Shown here: piece after piece, positions 1 through 8,839 of the stretch | Layout: the number at the start of each line of letters is the position of its first letter | How positions within the stretch are numbered: position 1 is the stretch's first letter | Assembly: GCA_000949895.1 (NCBI GenBank) | Contig: JWIT01000016.1 | Span: forward strand, 1 to 64,000 | Direction: 5' to 3' | From: Agrobacterium arsenijevicii | GTDB lineage: Bacteria > Pseudomonadota > Alphaproteobacteria > Rhizobiales > Rhizobiaceae | DNA length: 64,000 nt | Made by a program: the position numbers and the translations under genes | Notes under the pieces: model-generated | The model's database searches: none | Told to the model about the DNA's origin: nothing | What the model saw: the letters and a program-made list of their open reading frames with translations, nothing else

Positions 1-1828
1 CAATGGTGCTCGCCATGGAGGTGGAAAACCCGCCGATCCTGTCGCCGAAGCTGCCGTAGTTACTGCCCAAATACCAACCCGGCGCATAACTTGCAGCAGC
101 GGCACCGGCAGCGGCTGTCGCAAGCCAGGTCTCAAAGGTGCGGCTCCACGGTTTTTCGACGCCGAGCGCCACCGCATAGGGCAGCAATTTCTCGAAATGC
201 TGCGGCGACATGGCGGGCGCTCCCGCCGTGTTCATCCGGTCTTTTTCCGCCAGCGTCAGATAGGTTCTGAGACCTTCGATGCCATCCATCAGCTTGCGGC
301 CAAGCGGCGTCGGCGCCCCCATCAAGAACAGGAAAAGCGCGTTGGTGAGCACGACGCCGCCGATAGCGGCCAGCGCCAGCGACTTGGTGTCGTGCGTCAC
401 ATCCAGCAGGATTTGCGTGGCGATGCCGCCGATGGCCGAAAACGCCACGAAACCGGCAAAGGCCAGCATGACAATGCCGCCGATGCGCTTGCGCAGCGGT
501 GCGCCATGCGAGAACTGCCGGCCGATGCCGATCGACAGGATGCTGAAGAAGAAGGCGAAAAAGCCGAAGACCAGAATGGCGGCAATGGCGCTTTCATCGA
601 GATCACCAAAGACCAGTGTCGCAACGATGATAGCGATGCTGAGGAAGATGCCGAAAACGATGTAACCGGCATTGCTGCGGTAATATTTGCCGCGATGCTC
701 TTTTTCTATCGCCGCGCGGAACTGCGCACCGACCTTTTCGACTTCGGCTCCATTGGCCTTGTCGATGGTCAGCGTCTTGCCCGGACCGCCGATGGCGGAG
801 AGCAACGTCTTCTGGCCGGTCGGCAGATCGATGGCGGTTTCCTTTTGCGTGCGGCGAATGACGATGGCGTTCTTCAGATCCTCCAGAACGACATAACCCT
901 TGACCGCGAGATCAAGTGCCGAGGCGGACAGCGCCGTCCAGCCCGCGCCGGAAAAACCCCTGTTATCGACATAATTGACCAGAGCCGGAGAAAGCCCCTC
1001 CGGCGCATCCCAGCGCGGCACGACCACGCCCTTGGCCGGATCGCGGCCCACGGCAAACCACGCTCGCAGGTAATAAAGCAAAATGGCGAAAAGCCCGCCG
1101 CCCGAAAGCAGGATGGCCAGATTGTCGCGCAGCCACCAGCCCGCCTCCTGCGACGAGTCGGGCGCGGCAATGGCGCCCTTCGGCAGCTTCACGGCAACCG
1201 TCATGCCTTCACCCACCGAAAACGGGCGGGTGGAAGCGAAGAACACCTCGTTGCCTTCGTTCAGAACCCGCGCATCCTTGCCCTTCGCACCCAGCGGCCC
1301 GGTGAAGACGGCGGTATCCGTTGCCTTCACGCCCTCCGGCAGAGTGATGGTCGCGGAAATCTCGCCCATCGGGAACTGCCAGCCATTGCCGGTGACGTTC
1401 CAGGTAAGCTCGTCATAATCACTGAAATAACGGATCTGCCGTGCCGTTGTGTAGGTGATCTGGAAGATATGCTCGCCGGTCGTCAGAAACCGGTCGGCGC
1501 TGCCGGTATAGATGCGGATGCCGCCATCGATGCTTTCGGTGCGCCAGTCTTCCGCCGTGCCGTCCCGCTCCACCGATACAACATTGAAATCCACCTTGGT
1601 GCGGCGGTTATTCGCATCCAGCGCATAAAGCGGGAAATCGCGGAAAATGCCGCGTTTGATGTTCTGACCTTCGGCGCGGGCGGTAATGGTTTCCGTCACC
1701 GTCAGCTCGCCGTTCTTCGCGATCTCGACGACGGAGTGGTAAGAACAGATGAATTCTTCCGCAAAGGCCGGGAAGGCCGCCAACAGGAAGACGAACAACG
1801 CGAGAAATCTGGCGGCGATGGTCTTCAC
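1..1828 (-). CDS. DUF2207 domain membrane protein (3' end outside window)
   Basis: Open reading frame of 609 codons that runs off the left edge. The start is a GTG at 1828, with GGAGGG eight bases upstream. Residues 1-23 form a signal peptide ending in AFA. They are followed by a beta-rich extracytoplasmic domain typical of DUF2207 (YHSVVEIAKNGELTVTETI, IFRDFPLYA). Near the left edge are the family's late signature (LPYAVALGVEKPWS) and Gly/Ala/Ser-rich residues. DUF2207 proteins are membrane proteins of unknown role, often encoded beside LemA; here lemA lies two genes upstream with aroA between them. The 22-bp gap to aroA suggests co-transcription. Family assignment is firm; function is unknown. 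Confidence 0.85.
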   Translation of the reverse strand, partial: MKTIAARFLALFVFLLAAFPAFAEEFICSYHSVVEIAKNGELTVTETITARAEGQNIKRGIFRDFPLYALDANNRRTKVDFNVVSVERDGTAEDWRTESIDGGIRIYTGSADRFLTTGEHIFQITYTTARQIRYFSDYDELTWNVTGNGWQFPMGEISATITLPEGVKATDTAVFTGPLGAKGKDARVLNEGNEVFFASTRPFSVGEGMTVAVKLPKGAIAAPDSSQEAGWWLRDNLAILLSGGGLFAILLYYLRAWFAVGRDPAKGVVVPRWDAPEGLSPALVNYVDNRGFSGAGWTALSASALDLAVKGYVVLEDLKNAIVIRRTQKETAIDLPTGQKTLLSAIGGPGKTLTIDKANGAEVEKVGAQFRAAIEKEHRGKYYRSNAGYIVFGIFLSIAIIVATLVFGDLDESAIAAILVFGFFAFFFSILSIGIGRQFSHGAPLRKRIGGIVMLAFAGFVAFSAIGGIATQILLDVTHDTKSLALAAIGGVVLTNALFLFLMGAPTPLGRKLMDGIEGLRTYLTLAEKDRMNTAGAPAMSPQHFEKLLPYAVALGVEKPWSRTFETWLATAAAGAAAASYAPGWYLGSNYGSFGDRIGGFSTSMASTI

Positions 1829-1850
1829 GGGCGGTTCCCTCCAGCCAGTT

Positions 1851-3128
1851 TCAGTGCTGCGGCTCGGCAGCGCTTTCCTTCTCGGTATAATCGACGCCGA
1901 GCGAGGCGAGCGCCTTCCAGTAACCCGGATAGGTCTTGCCCACGCAGGCCGGGTTCTGGATGGCAATGCCGCCGATCTTCAGCGCCGCCAATGCAAAGCT
2001 CATGGCAATGCGGTGGTCGGCAAAGGTATCGATGGAGGCATCGACCGTCTGCCCGGCGAGCGCCGGATCGGCATGCACGATCAGGTCGTCGCCTTCCTCA
2101 TGTGCGAGGCCATCGCGGATTTCGTTGAGGCCCAGCGAGACGGCGCGGATGCGGTCACATTCCTTGACGCGCAGGTTGGCGATGCCGACGAAACGCACCG
2201 GCGTCTCGTTGAAAGCGGCGAGAACCGCGATGGTCGGAATGGCGTCCTGCATCTGGGAACCGTCGATTTCGGCAGGCAAATGCGGAAACTTGGCCATGAC
2301 ATCATAGGCCTTGGCATCCGGCTGGGTGAATTTATCGGCGGGTGTGCCGATATCGATCGCACCACCGGTCAGAAGCTCCGCGCCCCAGAGATAAGTGGCG
2401 GCGGAAGCATCCGGCTCGATGTGGAAATCGGTCGCGGTGTAGCCGGTCGGATGCACGCGCCAGATGGCGTTGCTGACCCGCTCCACCTTGGCACCGAAAG
2501 CTTCCATGGCTGATGTGGTGAGATCGATATAGCCCTTCGCGCCGATTTCCTCGCCCTTGAGGATGATATCGACAGGCTTGTCGCCGCAGGCGGCGGCCAT
2601 CAAAAGTGCCGACACATATTGGCTGGAAAGGTTGGCATCGATGGTGACGCTGCCCTTCGGGAACCCCGTGCCCTTGCCGCAGACGGTAACGGGCGGGCAG
2701 CCGGTCGGCGCGTCCGCCTCAACGCCGAGCGAACGTAGGGCCTCGACCAGCGGCATGATCGGGCGTTTGCGCATGTGCTCGTCGCCATCGATAATGACCG
2801 CGCCATCCACAAGCGCAGCGGCCGCCGTGAGGAATCGCGTGGCCGTGCCGGCATTGCCGAGGAAAAGTGGCTTTTCCGGTTGCTGCAGCACGCCGGCGCC
2901 TTCCACCACGAAGGTGGTGGCATCCGGTTCGGTTACCTTGACGCCCATCTCGCGCAGGGCTTCGGCCATATAAAGCGTGTCATCGCTTTTGAGCGCACCG
3001 GTCAGGCGGCTCTTGCCCTTGGCGAGGCCAGCCAGCAGAAGCGCGCGGTTGGTGATGGATTTGGAGCCGGGCGGCTCGACCTTGCCGGAAAGCGGGTGGC
3101 CAGGCGGTGTAATGGTCAGTTCGATCAT
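1851..3128 (-). CDS. aroA: 3-phosphoshikimate 1-carboxyvinyltransferase (EPSP synthase)
   Basis: 425-residue EPSP synthase. It condenses shikimate-3-phosphate with phosphoenolpyruvate in cytoplasmic aromatic amino acid synthesis. Visible active-site elements are Lys23 in GSKSITNRALLLA, DD at 49-50, the PEP-loop LFLGNAGTATRFL (88-100), an Asp in MQDAIPTIA, the Glu in NLRVKECDR, and the closing FADHRIAMS. The loop resembles class I enzymes, but the residue at the E. coli Pro101 position is Phe99. It is unlike the class II enzyme (GNAATGCR) that rhizobia usually carry beside cmk-rpsA, so this may be a second, divergent EPSP synthase. It sits between lemA and the DUF2207 gene on the same strand. 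Confidence 0.9.
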   Translation of the reverse strand: MIELTITPPGHPLSGKVEPPGSKSITNRALLLAGLAKGKSRLTGALKSDDTLYMAEALREMGVKVTEPDATTFVVEGAGVLQQPEKPLFLGNAGTATRFLTAAAALVDGAVIIDGDEHMRKRPIMPLVEALRSLGVEADAPTGCPPVTVCGKGTGFPKGSVTIDANLSSQYVSALLMAAACGDKPVDIILKGEEIGAKGYIDLTTSAMEAFGAKVERVSNAIWRVHPTGYTATDFHIEPDASAATYLWGAELLTGGAIDIGTPADKFTQPDAKAYDVMAKFPHLPAEIDGSQMQDAIPTIAVLAAFNETPVRFVGIANLRVKECDRIRAVSLGLNEIRDGLAHEEGDDLIVHADPALAGQTVDASIDTFADHRIAMSFALAALKIGGIAIQNPACVGKTYPGYWKALASLGVDYTEKESAAEPQH

Positions 3129-3213
3129 GGTTGTCGTCTTGTCAAAGAATGCGGCGGTGAGCCGGACTATCGGAATTTGAGCGGGAGGGTTCTGAACTCC
3201 GGCAACAGCCGTA

Positions 3214-3765
3214 TCAGAATTTCACGGTCGGCACGGCACGATCGGCCGGATTGTCGATCTCGAAATAGGGCGCCTTGGCAAAACCGAACTGGCCTGCAAC
3301 CAGATTGGACGGGAAGCTTTCCACCCTGACGTTCAGATCGCGCGCGGCGCCATTGTAATAACGACGCGACATCTGAAGTTCGCCTTCGATGGTTTCCAGC
3401 GAGCGCTGCAATTCCAGAAAGTTCGTGTTGGCTTTCAGATCGGGATAGGCTTCGGCGAGCGCAAAGAGCTTGCCGAGCGCCTGCGACAGCATACCTTCCG
3501 CCTGGGCGCGGCCTTCGACATCGCCAGCCGGCACTGCCTGCGCCCGGTTGCGCATGGCGATCACCTCTTCGAAGGTGCTCTTTTCATGCGCGGCGTAACC
3601 CTTCACGGTCTCGATGAGGTTGGGGATGAGATCGGCGCGGCGTTTCAGCTGCACGTCGATGCCCGACCACGCCTCTTCCTTCATCTGCCGCGCCTTGACT
3701 AGGCCGTTATAGATGAAGACGACATAAAGCGCGATTGCCGCGATGATTGCCAGCGTGATGAACAT
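3214..3765 (-). CDS. lemA: LemA family protein
   Basis: 183 residues. One N-terminal membrane helix (about 3-25) is followed by the helical LemA domain, recognisable from EEAWSGIDVQLKRRADLIPNL, FLELQRSLETIEGELQMSRR and YYNGAARDLNVRVESFPSN. LemA proteins are anchored in the inner membrane with the helical bundle outside and have no settled biochemical role. They often pair with DUF2207 or TPM-domain proteins. The gene is followed by aroA 85 bp downstream and then by the DUF2207 gene, so the three probably form one transcription unit. Length matches the family. Confidence 0.9.
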   Translation of the reverse strand: MFITLAIIAAIALYVVFIYNGLVKARQMKEEAWSGIDVQLKRRADLIPNLIETVKGYAAHEKSTFEEVIAMRNRAQAVPAGDVEGRAQAEGMLSQALGKLFALAEAYPDLKANTNFLELQRSLETIEGELQMSRRYYNGAARDLNVRVESFPSNLVAGQFGFAKAPYFEIDNPADRAVPTVKF

Positions 3766-3882
3766 GAATTGCGATTCCCAGCTTCGTTGCGCGCACGATA
3801 GCCGCTCATTACCGCAAAGTCATGAGGCTTCGGTCATTCTCTGCGTTTTTGCCAGAGACACGCCGCGGGAAGCAAGCATCCG

Positions 3883-4278
3883 TTATTTATAAAAGACTGT
3901 GCAATACAATCTCAGGCCGGATGTCTTGCGTACAAAAAGAGTATGGGAGGCAAGCCTGTAGCCGCGCTCGGCCCAATAGTTCTTGTTTTCTTGCAGGTGG
4001 TTCCAGCCGTCTATAACCCAGTCGCGCATCTCAGTGTTGCGCGTGTAGTGCATGCGAACGAGCGCGCTACCCACATCAAGGGTTCGCTGGCCACTATCCT
4101 TGCAATCCATGCGGGTGACGATCATTCCAAAAGAGCGCAGCTTGTCGGCACGGGGAAAGGCTTCCTTGCCGCTCATCCACTCTGTGGTTTCCGCAGCCGC
4201 GCTATTGCCGAGAATGCATCCGAGTGTAAGCACAAATAAAAAACAGCAATTTCTAATATTATTCACGGTTAAACCCAT
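3883..4278 (-). CDS. small secreted protein of unknown function
   Basis: 131 residues from the ATG at 4278; an ATG at 4293 is also possible. The frame stays open up to a TTG at 4323, but that codon lies inside the glyQ terminator hairpin and is unlikely to be the start. After a short n-region, a hydrophobic segment (CCFLFVLTLGCILG) ends in NSAAAET, which fits a signal peptide. The mature part is about 100 residues (EWMSGKEAFPRADKLRSFG, WNHLQENKNYWAERGY). It has three Cys after the signal region, so a disulfide is possible. I do not recognise a family. It lies between glyQ and lemA on the same strand, separated from glyQ by a terminator. Confidence 0.5.
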   Translation of the reverse strand: MGLTVNNIRNCCFLFVLTLGCILGNSAAAETTEWMSGKEAFPRADKLRSFGMIVTRMDCKDSGQRTLDVGSALVRMHYTRNTEMRDWVIDGWNHLQENKNYWAERGYRLASHTLFVRKTSGLRLYCTVFYK

Positions 4279-4311
4279 CGCTATATTCAGCATACCAATC
4301 CACACAAAATA

Positions 4312-4334
4312 AAAGGCCGTCAAGAACGGCCTTT
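4312..4334 (-). terminator. Rho-independent terminator after glyQ
   Basis: Perfect 9-bp stem (AAAGGCCGT / ACGGCCTTT) with a 5-nt loop. On the minus strand it is followed by a T-rich stretch (TTTTATTTT). It lies about 40 bp downstream of the glyQ stop. Confidence 0.85.
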
Positions 4335-4376
4335 CAAATTCATCAACACTTTGGGCAAGAGCTTACCTCTAAAAAA

Positions 4377-5330
4377 TCAGGCGGCCCTGTTCCAGTTCAG
4401 CCCGCCCGCATCCGTGAGCAGGAAGGCTTCGCCGCAGGCTTTCGCCAGCGTGCGCACGCGCAGGATATAGCTCTGGCGCTCCGTTACCGAAATTACGCCA
4501 CGCGCATCCAGAAGGTTGAAGACGTGGCTTGCCTTGATGCACTGGTCATAGGCCGGGAACACGCATTTATGCAGGCGCTGATTGTCGTTATCACCCGGCG
4601 CACCGGCGGCGAGAAGCGCCAGGCATTCCTTTTCCGCATCGATGAAATGGCGATGCAGCATGGAGGTGTCGGCAAATTCGAAGTTGTGGCGGGAATATTC
4701 CTGCTCGGCCTGCAGGAAGACGTCGCCATAGGAAATCTTCTCTTCGCCCTCGCGACCGTTGAAGTTGAGGTCGTAGACATTGTCGACGCCCTGAACATAC
4801 ATGGCGAGACGCTCCAGACCATAGGTCAGTTCACCGGCGACCGGCGAGCATTCGATACCGCAGACCTGCTGGAAATAGGTGAACTGCGACACTTCCATGC
4901 CGTCACACCAGCATTCCCAGCCGAGCCCCCAGGCACCGAGCGTCGGGCTTTCCCAGTCGTCTTCGACGAAGCGCACGTCATGCAGCAGCGGATCGAGGCC
5001 GATGGCCTTCAGCGAACCGAGATAAAGTTCCTGAAGGTTGGAAGGGTTGGGCTTCAGAATGACCTGATACTGGTAATAATGCTGCAGACGGTTGGGGTTT
5101 TCCCCGTAACGACCGTCGGACGGGCGGCGCGACGGCTGCACATAGGCAGCCTTCCACGGCTTCGGCCCAAGTGCGCGCAGCGTCGTGGCCGGATGAAACG
5201 TACCCGCACCCACTTCCATATCGTATGGCTGCAACACCGCGCAGCCCTTATCGGCCCAGTAGTTGTGCAGCGTCAGGATAAGCGCCTGAAAGGAACGCTT
5301 GGGGTTCATATGGTCTGGAATATCGGTCAT
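4377..5330 (-). CDS. glyQ: glycine--tRNA ligase alpha subunit
   Basis: 317 residues from ATG 5330. ATGs at 5339 and 5309 are alternatives, and no strong ribosome site decides between them; upstream in-frame sequence lacks conserved content. This is the catalytic subunit of the bacterial alpha2-beta2 glycyl-tRNA synthetase. Hallmarks are the opening [59 protein letters not shown] and [11 protein letters not shown]-like [18 protein letters not shown]. Length is slightly above the usual 290-310. The beta-subunit gene glyS is not in the window, and the genes immediately downstream are lemA and aroA, so glyS must lie further left or elsewhere. Confidence 0.95.
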   Translation of the reverse strand: MTDIPDHMNPKRSFQALILTLHNYWADKGCAVLQPYDMEVGAGTFHPATTLRALGPKPWKAAYVQPSRRPSDGRYGENPNRLQHYYQYQVILKPNPSNLQELYLGSLKAIGLDPLLHDVRFVEDDWESPTLGAWGLGWECWCDGMEVSQFTYFQQVCGIECSPVAGELTYGLERLAMYVQGVDNVYDLNFNGREGEEKISYGDVFLQAEQEYSRHNFEFADTSMLHRHFIDAEKECLALLAAGAPGDNDNQRLHKCVFPAYDQCIKASHVFNLLDARGVISVTERQSYILRVRTLAKACGEAFLLTDAGGLNWNRAA

Positions 5331-5439
5331 TGCAGTCATCGCGGCGTTAGGAGGACAAGTAAGCCTGAACTTACTTCGGATGCGGACTGGTGCCACGGCA
5401 TGGCGAAGGGGTCAAGGATTTATGCGCTTCGACGCCGGC

Positions 5440-5634
5440 TTACGCCTCGTCGTCACGCTTCACACGGTACTCACCGGTTTCGGGGTCCTTGATCAGCGTG
5501 CCGATCGCGCCGGTTTCGCGTTCCTTCTCCCGCTGCTTCGATTTCGCCGAAAGCTTTTCCGCATCGCGAACGAAGCGGCGGTAGAGGATGACGGATCCCA
5601 CCACCAAAAGAATAATTGTAATAAGCTGCGCCAT
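5440..5634 (-). CDS. small single-pass membrane protein
   Basis: 64 residues. An N-terminal membrane helix (about 3-18, LITIILLVVGSVILY) is followed by a strongly charged helix (RRFVRDAEKLSAKSKQREKE) and a short tail (LIKDPETGEYRVKRDDEA). This looks like the small conserved membrane proteins often found next to SppA-type peptidases in Rhizobiaceae, but I know no function. It starts 20 bp after the stop of the S49 peptidase gene, so it is probably co-transcribed with it. The tail motif DPxTGEYRV is clear coding signal rather than a shadow. Confidence 0.7.
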   Translation of the reverse strand: MAQLITIILLVVGSVILYRRFVRDAEKLSAKSKQREKERETGAIGTLIKDPETGEYRVKRDDEA

Positions 5635-5654
5635 AAGGCCCTATTCCTGCGACA

Positions 5655-6521
5655 TCACAGACCAAAACGTGACCACAATGCCTTTTCTTCGGCAACCTCT
5701 GCAAGCCCCGAGACGGCGCCTGCAGCAAGCCTTTCGGCATTGAGGCCAAGCGCCGTATTCACACCAGGCACTTTTTTGCCGAACAGCGAGCGCCCGCCGG
5801 TGACGAGCTGAAGCTTGACCTTTGTCCCGTAACGGCGGCGCAGAACGTCCCGCATGTCACCCAGCCCGTCGATCAGGCCGAGGTCGAGGCCACGCATGCC
5901 GGTCCAGAACAGGCCGGAGAAGATCGTTTCATCGCCCTTCAGTTTTGCGCCACGGCGCATCTTGACCATATCGATGAAAACATTGTGGATTTCGACCTGA
6001 AGCGACTTCAGGTAATCGATATCGCCTTCCTTTTCCGGCTGGAACGGATCGAGGATGACCTTGTTCTCGCCGGCCGTATAGACGCGGCGCTCGACGCCGA
6101 GCTTCTTCAGCATTTCCGGAAAACCGAAGCCGCCGGAAACGACGCCGATCGAGCCGACGATGGAGGTGGGGTCGGCGATGATCTCGTCGCCGGCAAGCGC
6201 GATCATGTAGCCGCCGGAGGCCGCCACGTCTTCCACGAAGATCAGGACCTTCTTGTCCTTTTCTTCGGCAAGCTGGCGGATGCGATTATAGATCATCCGC
6301 GCCTGTACCGGCGAACCGCCGGGCGAGTTGACGGAAATGGCAACGGCCGGCGCATCCTTGATGGCGAAGGCCTTTTCCAGCAGGGGCGCATAGGAGGCGA
6401 GATTGAGAGCGGGGCGGAACTGGTTGCCGCCAGCCATGATGGCGCCGTGCATGCGCACAACCGGGATAACGAGTTCTTTTTTGCGAAAGCGTTTCGGCAC
6501 CAGATACTTCAGAAAACCCAC
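5655..6521 (-). CDS. S49 family signal peptide peptidase-like serine protease
   Basis: 288 residues, a single-domain SppA/SohB-type protease with a Ser-Lys dyad. The likely nucleophile is Ser102 in AASGGYMIA; the likely general base is Lys154 in AGENKVILDP. The oxyanion-region motif SVNSPGGSPVQA lies at 63-74. No clear N-terminal membrane helix is present (MGFLKYLVPKRFRKKELVIP), so it may be peripheral or cytoplasmic, unlike E. coli SppA, which is anchored. The family cleaves leftover signal peptides and membrane fragments. The small membrane protein gene follows 20 bp downstream. Confidence 0.85.
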   Translation of the reverse strand: MGFLKYLVPKRFRKKELVIPVVRMHGAIMAGGNQFRPALNLASYAPLLEKAFAIKDAPAVAISVNSPGGSPVQARMIYNRIRQLAEEKDKKVLIFVEDVAASGGYMIALAGDEIIADPTSIVGSIGVVSGGFGFPEMLKKLGVERRVYTAGENKVILDPFQPEKEGDIDYLKSLQVEIHNVFIDMVKMRRGAKLKGDETIFSGLFWTGMRGLDLGLIDGLGDMRDVLRRRYGTKVKLQLVTGGRSLFGKKVPGVNTALGLNAERLAAGAVSGLAEVAEEKALWSRFGL

Positions 6522-6611
6522 AACTCAATCCTCACAGCATTTGCATGTTCGTCACGGATGTATGTATCGCCCCGGAAAACACAATGGTTTGCGAGCGGGG
6601 GAACGGGATAT

Positions 6612-7412
6612 TTATAGGCTGGGCCCGATTGCCTTTACATTACGGCGATAGGCGGTGCGGCCATTGCTCAGGTCATCCACGAGGGGCGTGAAAGCGTGGC
6701 TGCCCGTCTCGTGCATCACCAGCGGCGCCCGGAACGACAGGCGCGCCCGCGAGCCCTTGATCGCTGTCACGAGCATGCGCACCGCATCCTCACCGGGGCG
6801 CGGATGGATGAGGGTGATCTCCACGCCGCCGAAACGGCTGCTGCAGGCGGTGATGATTTCCGCCACCGATTGCGGCCTTGAAATCAGGGAAAGCTGCCCG
6901 CCCGGAACAGTGATCGCGCCTGCGGTCCTGATCCAGTCTTCGAACAGGCCATCCGTCATGGCGTGGGCCTCGGCCTTCAGCGCATCGGGCGTGCGGCGAT
7001 CGCCCGCATCGTTATAGGGCGGGTTCATGATGACGTGGTGAAAATGCCCGTCCGGCAGGCCGGCCGCAACGCGCGCCTTGGCACGCAGGGTCACATCGGC
7101 CTCACGCACGCTGACACGGGCGGAAAAAGCGGAATTTTCCGGCAATGCCAGACTGCGGCGGGCAAATTCCACCATTTCCGGCGAGCGTTCGAACAGGGTC
7201 ACTTCGGCCTTTTCAAGCCGCGTGGCGACCGCAAAGCCCGCCGCACCTGCGCCCGCACCAAGATCGGCGATGCGGCAGGGGCGGTCGTCCGCCACCAGCG
7301 AGGCCAGAAGCATGGCGTCCATGCCGGCGCGGTGTCCCCTGCCCTTGGGCTGGAGGATGTGAAACCGGCCCCGGTGAAACGCATCCAGAGTTTCCGAAAT
7401 ATCGCCGCTCAC
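6612..7412 (-). CDS. class I SAM methyltransferase, TrmN6-like (tRNA1(Val) A37 N6)
   Basis: 266 residues. Motif I (IADLGAGAGAAGFA, about 48-61) binds S-adenosylmethionine. NPPY (130-133) is the motif of N6-adenine and N5-glutamine methyltransferases. The opening FHRGRFHILQPKGRGHRAGMDAM matches the YfiC/TrmN6 group, which methylates A37 of tRNA1(Val). A role in tRNA modification is therefore likely but not proven. The start lies 6 bp after the DUF2007 gene stop, so the two form an operon. Confidence 0.8.
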   Translation of the reverse strand: MSGDISETLDAFHRGRFHILQPKGRGHRAGMDAMLLASLVADDRPCRIADLGAGAGAAGFAVATRLEKAEVTLFERSPEMVEFARRSLALPENSAFSARVSVREADVTLRAKARVAAGLPDGHFHHVIMNPPYNDAGDRRTPDALKAEAHAMTDGLFEDWIRTAGAITVPGGQLSLISRPQSVAEIITACSSRFGGVEITLIHPRPGEDAVRMLVTAIKGSRARLSFRAPLVMHETGSHAFTPLVDDLSNGRTAYRRNVKAIGPSL

Positions 7413-7418
7413 GTTCGC

Positions 7419-7649
7419 TTACGCCTCTTCGTTGCGCAATTCGTCGCCCAGTCCGGCATCCGTGAGAATGCGGCGGGCGTCACCGGCGCGATCTTCCTCC
7501 ACCAGGAACCGGCGGGGCAAAAGACCGAGCGAACCTTCCAGAATGCTCATCGCCTGATCGGCAACAAGGCAGTGGATGCCAGCGTCCTTCATCAGGCTTT
7601 CAGCGAAGGATAAGAGCACGGCATCGTTGGTTCGGATCAGTTCACGCAT
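7419..7649 (-). CDS. DUF2007 domain protein
   Basis: 76 residues from ATG 7649 (MRELIRTNDAVLLSF). Seven further codons upstream are open but look non-native. The small alpha/beta fold (AESLMKDAGIHCLVAD, RRFLVEEDRAGDARRILTDAGL) is the DUF2007 family, sometimes called putative signal-transducing proteins, whose fold resembles GlnB-type domains. It immediately precedes the TrmN6-like methyltransferase gene. It is divergent from the polyprenyl diphosphate synthase gene, with about 110 bp between the two starts. Function is unknown. Confidence 0.8.
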   Translation of the reverse strand: MRELIRTNDAVLLSFAESLMKDAGIHCLVADQAMSILEGSLGLLPRRFLVEEDRAGDARRILTDAGLGDELRNEEA

Positions 7650-7760
7650 GGATAAGCCCCAAATTCCCATTTTTTTGAATGGCTAGCGGCAATTCGCCCC
7701 TTGCCGCGACAGGCGCCAGTTTTTATTGTCGAATACAAATTCGAACAGGAGTCCTGTCCC

Positions 7761-8777
7761 TTGGGCGTCGTCATACCGCTTGAAGAAAGCAAAAACAAAC
7801 TCGCATCCGTCAAGCCGCTTGTCGACCTGACCCGTGCCGACATGGAACGGGTGAACCAGCTTATCCTTTCCAGAGCCGGTTCCGATGTCCAGATGATACC
7901 CGAAGTGGCCAATCATCTGATCTCGTCCGGCGGCAAGCGCCTGCGGCCGATGCTGACGCTCGCCTCGGCTTCCCTGTTCGGTTACGAGGGCGATCACCAC
8001 ATCAAGCTCGCCACCAGCGTGGAATTCATGCACACGGCGACGCTTCTGCATGACGACGTGGTGGACGAAAGCGATCTGCGCCGTGGCAAATCCACCGCCC
8101 GCACCATCTGGGGCAATCAGGCGAGCGTTCTCGTCGGTGACTTCCTGCTCGGCCAGGCCTTCCGCATGATGGTGGACGTCGGCTCGCTGGAGGCGCTCGA
8201 CGTGCTGTCCACTGCCGCTTCCGTGATCGCCGAGGGCGAGGTGCTGCAGCTTTCGGTCGCCAAGAACATGGAAACGACCGAAGATGATTATCTTCAGGTG
8301 ATTCGCGCCAAGACGGCCGCGCTTTTTGCGGCGGCGGCGGAAGTTGGCCCCATCGTCGCCAAGACCGACAAGGCGAGCCGCAGCGCGCTGAAATCCTACG
8401 GCATGAATCTCGGCCTTGCGTTCCAGCTCGTCGACGACGTGCTGGATTACGGCGGCAAATCCGCCGATCTCGGCAAGAATACCGGTGACGATTTCCGGGA
8501 GGGCAAGATCACGCTGCCGGTCATCCTTTCCTATCGTCGTGGCACGCAGGACGAGCGCGCCTTCTGGCGCAACGCCATCGAAAACGGCGAAAGCAGCGAC
8601 GAGAACCTCGAAAAGGCGCTCGGCCTCATCACCAAATACAACGGTCTCGGCGATACGATCGGCCGCGCCACGCATTACGGCACCATTGCCCGTGACGCGC
8701 TCGCGCCGCTGCCGCAAAGCCCGTGGAAAAATGCGCTTCTGGAAGTCATCGACTTCTGCATCGAGCGTCTCAACTGA
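7761..8777 (+). CDS. ispB: polyprenyl (octaprenyl/decaprenyl-type) diphosphate synthase
   Basis: 338 residues from a TTG at 7761, preceded by AGGAG about 9 bases upstream. Another in-frame TTG at 7701 has no such site. This is a trans-isoprenyl diphosphate synthase that builds the ubiquinone side chain from farnesyl diphosphate and IPP. The first Asp-rich motif LLHDDVVDESD is near residues 96-106; the second, FQLVDDVLDYGG, is near 230. GGKRLRP (57-63) is the IPP-binding segment. Rhizobiales make UQ-10, so the product is probably decaprenyl diphosphate. The chain length cannot be read from sequence. Confidence 0.9.
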   Translation: MGVVIPLEESKNKLASVKPLVDLTRADMERVNQLILSRAGSDVQMIPEVANHLISSGGKRLRPMLTLASASLFGYEGDHHIKLATSVEFMHTATLLHDDVVDESDLRRGKSTARTIWGNQASVLVGDFLLGQAFRMMVDVGSLEALDVLSTAASVIAEGEVLQLSVAKNMETTEDDYLQVIRAKTAALFAAAAEVGPIVAKTDKASRSALKSYGMNLGLAFQLVDDVLDYGGKSADLGKNTGDDFREGKITLPVILSYRRGTQDERAFWRNAIENGESSDENLEKALGLITKYNGLGDTIGRATHYGTIARDALAPLPQSPWKNALLEVIDFCIERLN

Positions 8778-8797
8778 CGCCCAAGCCCTAAGCAAAC

Positions 8798-8820
8798 GGC
8801 GGATGGCAAGCCTATCCGCC
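8798..8820 (+). terminator. possible terminator hairpin after ispB
   Basis: 7-bp stem GGCGGAT / ATCCGCC with a 9-nt loop, 21 bp after the ispB stop. There is no clear T-run, so it is weak as an intrinsic terminator. Confidence 0.35.
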
Positions 8821-8839
8821 CGATGTTTCGGGTCAGCCG

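Noticed and set aside
197-2128. 643-codon plus-strand ORF rich in Arg, Gly and Asp
   Set aside because: It is antisense to the DUF2207 gene and the end of aroA. Its composition is that of a mirror frame in GC-rich DNA, with no recognisable domain.
4279-4323. Upstream TTG start for the small secreted protein
   Set aside because: The TTG at 4323 is inside the glyQ terminator hairpin. Starting there would place the signal peptide behind 15 extra codons.
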